A stretch of DNA of 7,638 bases from a bacterium (GTDB lineage Bacteria; SZUA-79; Acidulodesulfobacterales; Acidulodesulfobacteraceae): positions 1 to 7,638 of the forward strand of contig JAKACI010000071.1 of the NCBI GenBank assembly GCA_021821565.1, given 5' to 3'. Position 1 is the stretch's first letter. The number at the start of each line of letters is the position of its first letter. The position numbers and the translations under genes were made by a program. Of this stretch, positions 5,683 through 7,638 are shown piece by piece. The notes under the pieces were generated by a model. The model had not been told where the DNA came from. It was given only the letters and a program-made list of their open reading frames with translations, and searched no databases.

Positions 5683-7038
5683 ATGTTTGATAATTTAAGT
5701 TCAAAATTAGAAAAAGTATTTAAACATCTAAGGGGATTCGGAAAATTATCCGAAAAAAACATAGAGGATGCCCTTAAAGATGTAAGGCTAAGCCTTTTAG
5801 AAGCCGACGTCAACTACCTTATCGTCAAAGAATTTATTGAAAATGTAAAAAATAAGGCAATAGGCGAAAAGGTTATGGATAGCCTTACTCCATCGCAGCA
5901 AATGATTAAAATCATCAGAGATGAGATGGTTGAGTTATTAGGTCAATCGGAGCCATTAGATATAAAAGCCAAACCTCCGGTAATTATTTTGCTTGCCGGT
6001 TTGCAGGGTTCAGGGAAAACTACGACTGCGGGGAAACTTGCGCTTTATCTTTCAAGAATTAAAAGAAGCGCATATCTTGTTCCTGCCGATATTTATCGTC
6101 CGGCGGCTATACTTCAGCTAAAAAAAATAGGCGCGAGTATCAATATTCCTGTTTACGACACAAGAAATGAGGCTAATCCTGATGAAAAACCTGTTCAAAT
6201 AGTTCAAAATGCAATTAATATTGCTGAAAAATATGCCTACGACACAATTATAATAGATACGGCGGGTCGTCTTGAAATTGATGAACCGCTTATGGATGAG
6301 CTGAAAGAATTAAAAAATAAATTTAATCCTAATGAAATTTTATTCGTTGCGGATTCCATGCTTGGACAAAGCGCCGTTAACGTTGCTAAAAAATTTAACG
6401 ATACTCTTGGCATCAGCGGAGTTATTCTTACTAAAGTTGACGGGGATTCAAGGGGCGGCGCTGCGTTATCCATAAAAAAAACGATAAATAAGCCGATTAA
6501 GTTTATAGGCGTCGGCGAAAAATTAAGCGATTTTGAAGTTTTTCATGGAGATCGTATAGCAGAAAGAATATTAGGAATGGGCGATGTTCTTTCTTTAATT
6601 GAAAAGGCTCAGGAGTCAATAGATGAAAAAACTGCCAAATCTTTAGAAGCCGGTATCACGAAAAAAGATTTTACGATTAAAGATTTTGCAGACCAGTTAA
6701 AAATGGTTTCCAAAATTGGAGGAGTTGCTCAAATTGCTTCAATGATTCCCGGTTTTTCAAAAATAAAAGATAAATTTAATCCCGAAGCTGCCGAAAAAGA
6801 GCTTGTCAAAATTAAAGCCATAATTAGCTCAATGACTGAAAAAGAAAGAAAAAATCCTGACATACTAAACGGCGGGAGAAGAAAAAGAATAGCTCTCGGA
6901 AGCGGCGTTACGGTTAATGACGTAAATATTTTTATTAATAAATTTGAAGAAGTAAAAAAAATGATGAAATCATTTAAAAAAAATAAATTCGGCGGTCCGT
7001 TAAAAAATATAAAAAATATGTTTAATAATATTAATTAA
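5683..7038 (+). CDS. ffh: Signal recognition particle GTPase Ffh (SRP54)
   Basis: GTPase that binds the SRP RNA and signal sequences of nascent membrane proteins and delivers ribosomes to FtsY at the membrane. At 451 aa it has the usual length and domain order: N-terminal helical bundle (about 1-95), G domain (about 96-300), and M domain (about 325-435). Visible GTPase motifs are the P-loop GLQGSGKTTT (106-115), DIYRPAA (136-142), DTAGR (192-196), TKVDGDSRGG (250-259) and GVGE (276-279). The M domain has GGVAQIASMIPGF (346-358) and the RNA-binding helix-turn-helix ILNGGRRKRIALGSG (394-408), with G398 where serine is common in the family. ATG at 5683 is chosen because the MFDNLSSKLEKVF start is canonical for Ffh. 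No Shine-Dalgarno precedes it. It has its own promoter at 5596-5624 and is followed by rpsP after 138 bases. No ffs RNA gene is seen nearby. Confidence 0.98.
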   Translation: MFDNLSSKLEKVFKHLRGFGKLSEKNIEDALKDVRLSLLEADVNYLIVKEFIENVKNKAIGEKVMDSLTPSQQMIKIIRDEMVELLGQSEPLDIKAKPPVIILLAGLQGSGKTTTAGKLALYLSRIKRSAYLVPADIYRPAAILQLKKIGASINIPVYDTRNEANPDEKPVQIVQNAINIAEKYAYDTIIIDTAGRLEIDEPLMDELKELKNKFNPNEILFVADSMLGQSAVNVAKKFNDTLGISGVILTKVDGDSRGGAALSIKKTINKPIKFIGVGEKLSDFEVFHGDRIAERILGMGDVLSLIEKAQESIDEKTAKSLEAGITKKDFTIKDFADQLKMVSKIGGVAQIASMIPGFSKIKDKFNPEAAEKELVKIKAIISSMTEKERKNPDILNGGRRKRIALGSGVTVNDVNIFINKFEEVKKMMKSFKKNKFGGPLKNIKNMFNNIN

Positions 7039-7138
7039 TAAGCAATAATAGATAATAAAATAATATAGATACGATTAATAATAGACAAATAAATCATAAG
7101 CAATAAATACAATTATTAAAAAATAAATTATCATTAAA

Positions 7139-7164
7139 TATTAATTAACAATATTAATTAACAA
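7139..7164. repeat. Two perfect 13-bp tandem copies just upstream of the rpsP ribosome binding site
   Basis: TATTAATTAACAA occurs at 7139-7151 and again at 7152-7164, the second copy running into the AAAGGAGA ribosome binding site. The remainder of the 7039-7176 spacer is A/T-rich with no gene, hairpin terminator or clear promoter. Confidence 0.8.
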
Positions 7165-7170
7165 AGGAGA
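7163..7170 (+). promoter_or_regulatory. Strong Shine-Dalgarno that fixes the rpsP GTG start
   Basis: AAAGGAGA, with AGGAG at 7165-7169, lies 7 bases before GTG at 7177. It is the only strong ribosome binding site among the genes in the window and settles the non-ATG start of rpsP. Confidence 0.9.
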
Positions 7171-7176
7171 TTTAAA

Positions 7177-7431
7177 GTGGCTGTAAAAATTAGATTGGCA
7201 AGAATCGGCTCTCACAAAAAACCTTATTATCGTGTTGTTGCGGCATCAAGCGAAAAATCTGCAACCAAAAAATTTATTGAGATTTTAGGAACTTATAATC
7301 CTCATCTGAACCCGGCGGATTTTAAAATAAACAAAGATAAGTTTGATAAATGGATCAGTTTGGGCGCTAAACCGTCAGATACGGTTAAATCTTTAATTAG
7401 AAAAACAAATAAGATAAGCGCCGTAAATTAA
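7177..7431 (+). CDS. rpsP: 30S ribosomal protein S16
   Basis: Small-subunit ribosomal protein S16, needed for assembly of the 30S 5' domain. At 84 aa it has the usual length and matches end to end: MAVKIRLARIGSHKKPYYRV (1-20), FIEILGTYNP (33-42) and GAKPSDTVKSLI (63-74). The segment often written RDGRFIE reads ATKKFIE here, a local departure from the common sequence that does not disturb the fold signature. The start is GTG at 7177, supported by AAAGGAGA 7 bases upstream and by the canonical VKIRLAR N-terminus. It lies between ffh and rimM, the usual bacterial context, in the same direction. Confidence 0.97.
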   Translation: MAVKIRLARIGSHKKPYYRVVAASSEKSATKKFIEILGTYNPHLNPADFKINKDKFDKWISLGAKPSDTVKSLIRKTNKISAVN

Positions 7432-7491
7432 TTATATACTAAATTTATTTATTATTTTTAAATTTTTTATCTTTAATTATTTATATTTAAT

Positions 7492-7540
7492 TTTTTAATT
7501 ATTTAATTCTTTTTAATTATTTAATTCTTTTTAATTATTT
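7492..7540. repeat. 18-bp AT-rich tandem repeat between rpsP and rimM
   Basis: TTTTTAATTATTTAATTC is repeated perfectly at 7492-7509 and 7510-7527, with a third copy truncated at 13 bases (7528-7540). It fills much of the 144-base spacer 7432-7575, which holds no KH-domain gene and no GC-rich terminator stem. Confidence 0.88.
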
Positions 7541-7575
7541 TTATATATCAATACTTTTTTTTCGGGATTTTGTTA

Positions 7576-7638
7576 ATGTCTGAATATATTGCCGTGGGCA
7601 GTTTCATAAAGCCTCACGGTATTAAAGGGGAAATTGTA
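7576..7638 (+). CDS. rimM: Ribosome maturation factor RimM (partial, first 21 codons)
   Basis: N-terminus of RimM, which binds S19 and the 16S rRNA 3' domain during 30S maturation. Only MSEYIAVGSFIKPHGIKGEI plus one valine is in the window. The VGSFIKPHGIKGEI stretch is the family signature (typically VGxxxxPHGIKGEV). ATG at 7576 has a weak GGGA (7564-7567) 8 bases upstream; an in-frame TTG at 7570 is less likely. Position after rpsP supports the call. The reading frame is open to the window edge. Confidence 0.92.
   Translation, partial: MSEYIAVGSFIKPHGIKGEIV

Noticed and set aside
6237..6473. 78-codon minus-strand frame
   Set aside because: Antisense to the ffh G domain; a by-product of its codon use.

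Overview
The window is AT-rich bacterial chromosome. Coding regions carry moderate G+C, while the spacers are almost pure A/T and full of short repeats. It holds two divergent gene sets separated by a 562-base intergenic region (5121-5682). No phage, plasmid or CRISPR signature is visible. The gene content fits a low-GC Gram-negative anaerobe with an energy-converting membrane complex. A deltaproteobacterial-type lineage (for example the Sva0485/Acidulodesulfobacterales kind) is a guess, not something the sequence proves.

Left part, minus strand, read from 5120 down to 1: four membrane-subunit genes of a Hyf/Hyc-type group 4 complex in the order hyfB (antiporter-like, 737 aa), hyfC (NuoH-like, 325 aa), hyfE (NuoK-like small subunit, 217 aa) and hyfF (antiporter-like, only the first 170 codons in the window). 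hyfD is absent between hyfC and hyfE. The catalytic subunits (HyfG and HyfI types) would be expected beyond base 1 and are not visible. It therefore cannot be decided here whether this is a true H2-forming [NiFe] hydrogenase or a hydrogenase-related (Ehr-like) complex lacking nickel ligands. Together these subunits would form the proton- or sodium-translocating membrane arm that couples redox chemistry to an ion gradient. The genes are unusually loosely packed for an operon (gaps of 214, 289 and 259 bases), and each gap carries its own direct or tandem repeat.

Middle (5121-5682): the divergent control region. It contains a good sigma70-type promoter for ffh (TTGACA, 17 bases, TAAAAT), a weak candidate promoter for hyfB, and an 18-codon leader ORF whose stop overlaps a possible hyfB start as TTGA. 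It also contains a compact GC-rich patch (about 5347-5423) that can fold into three hairpins, one capped by a GUAA tetraloop. That patch is the most interesting item in the window: a structured RNA or a stranded IS200/IS605-type (TnpB omegaRNA-like) end.

Right part, plus strand: ffh (SRP GTPase, 451 aa), rpsP (ribosomal protein S16, 84 aa) and the first 21 codons of rimM (16S rRNA processing factor). This is a common bacterial translation/secretion housekeeping order, here without the KH-domain gene often found between rpsP and rimM.
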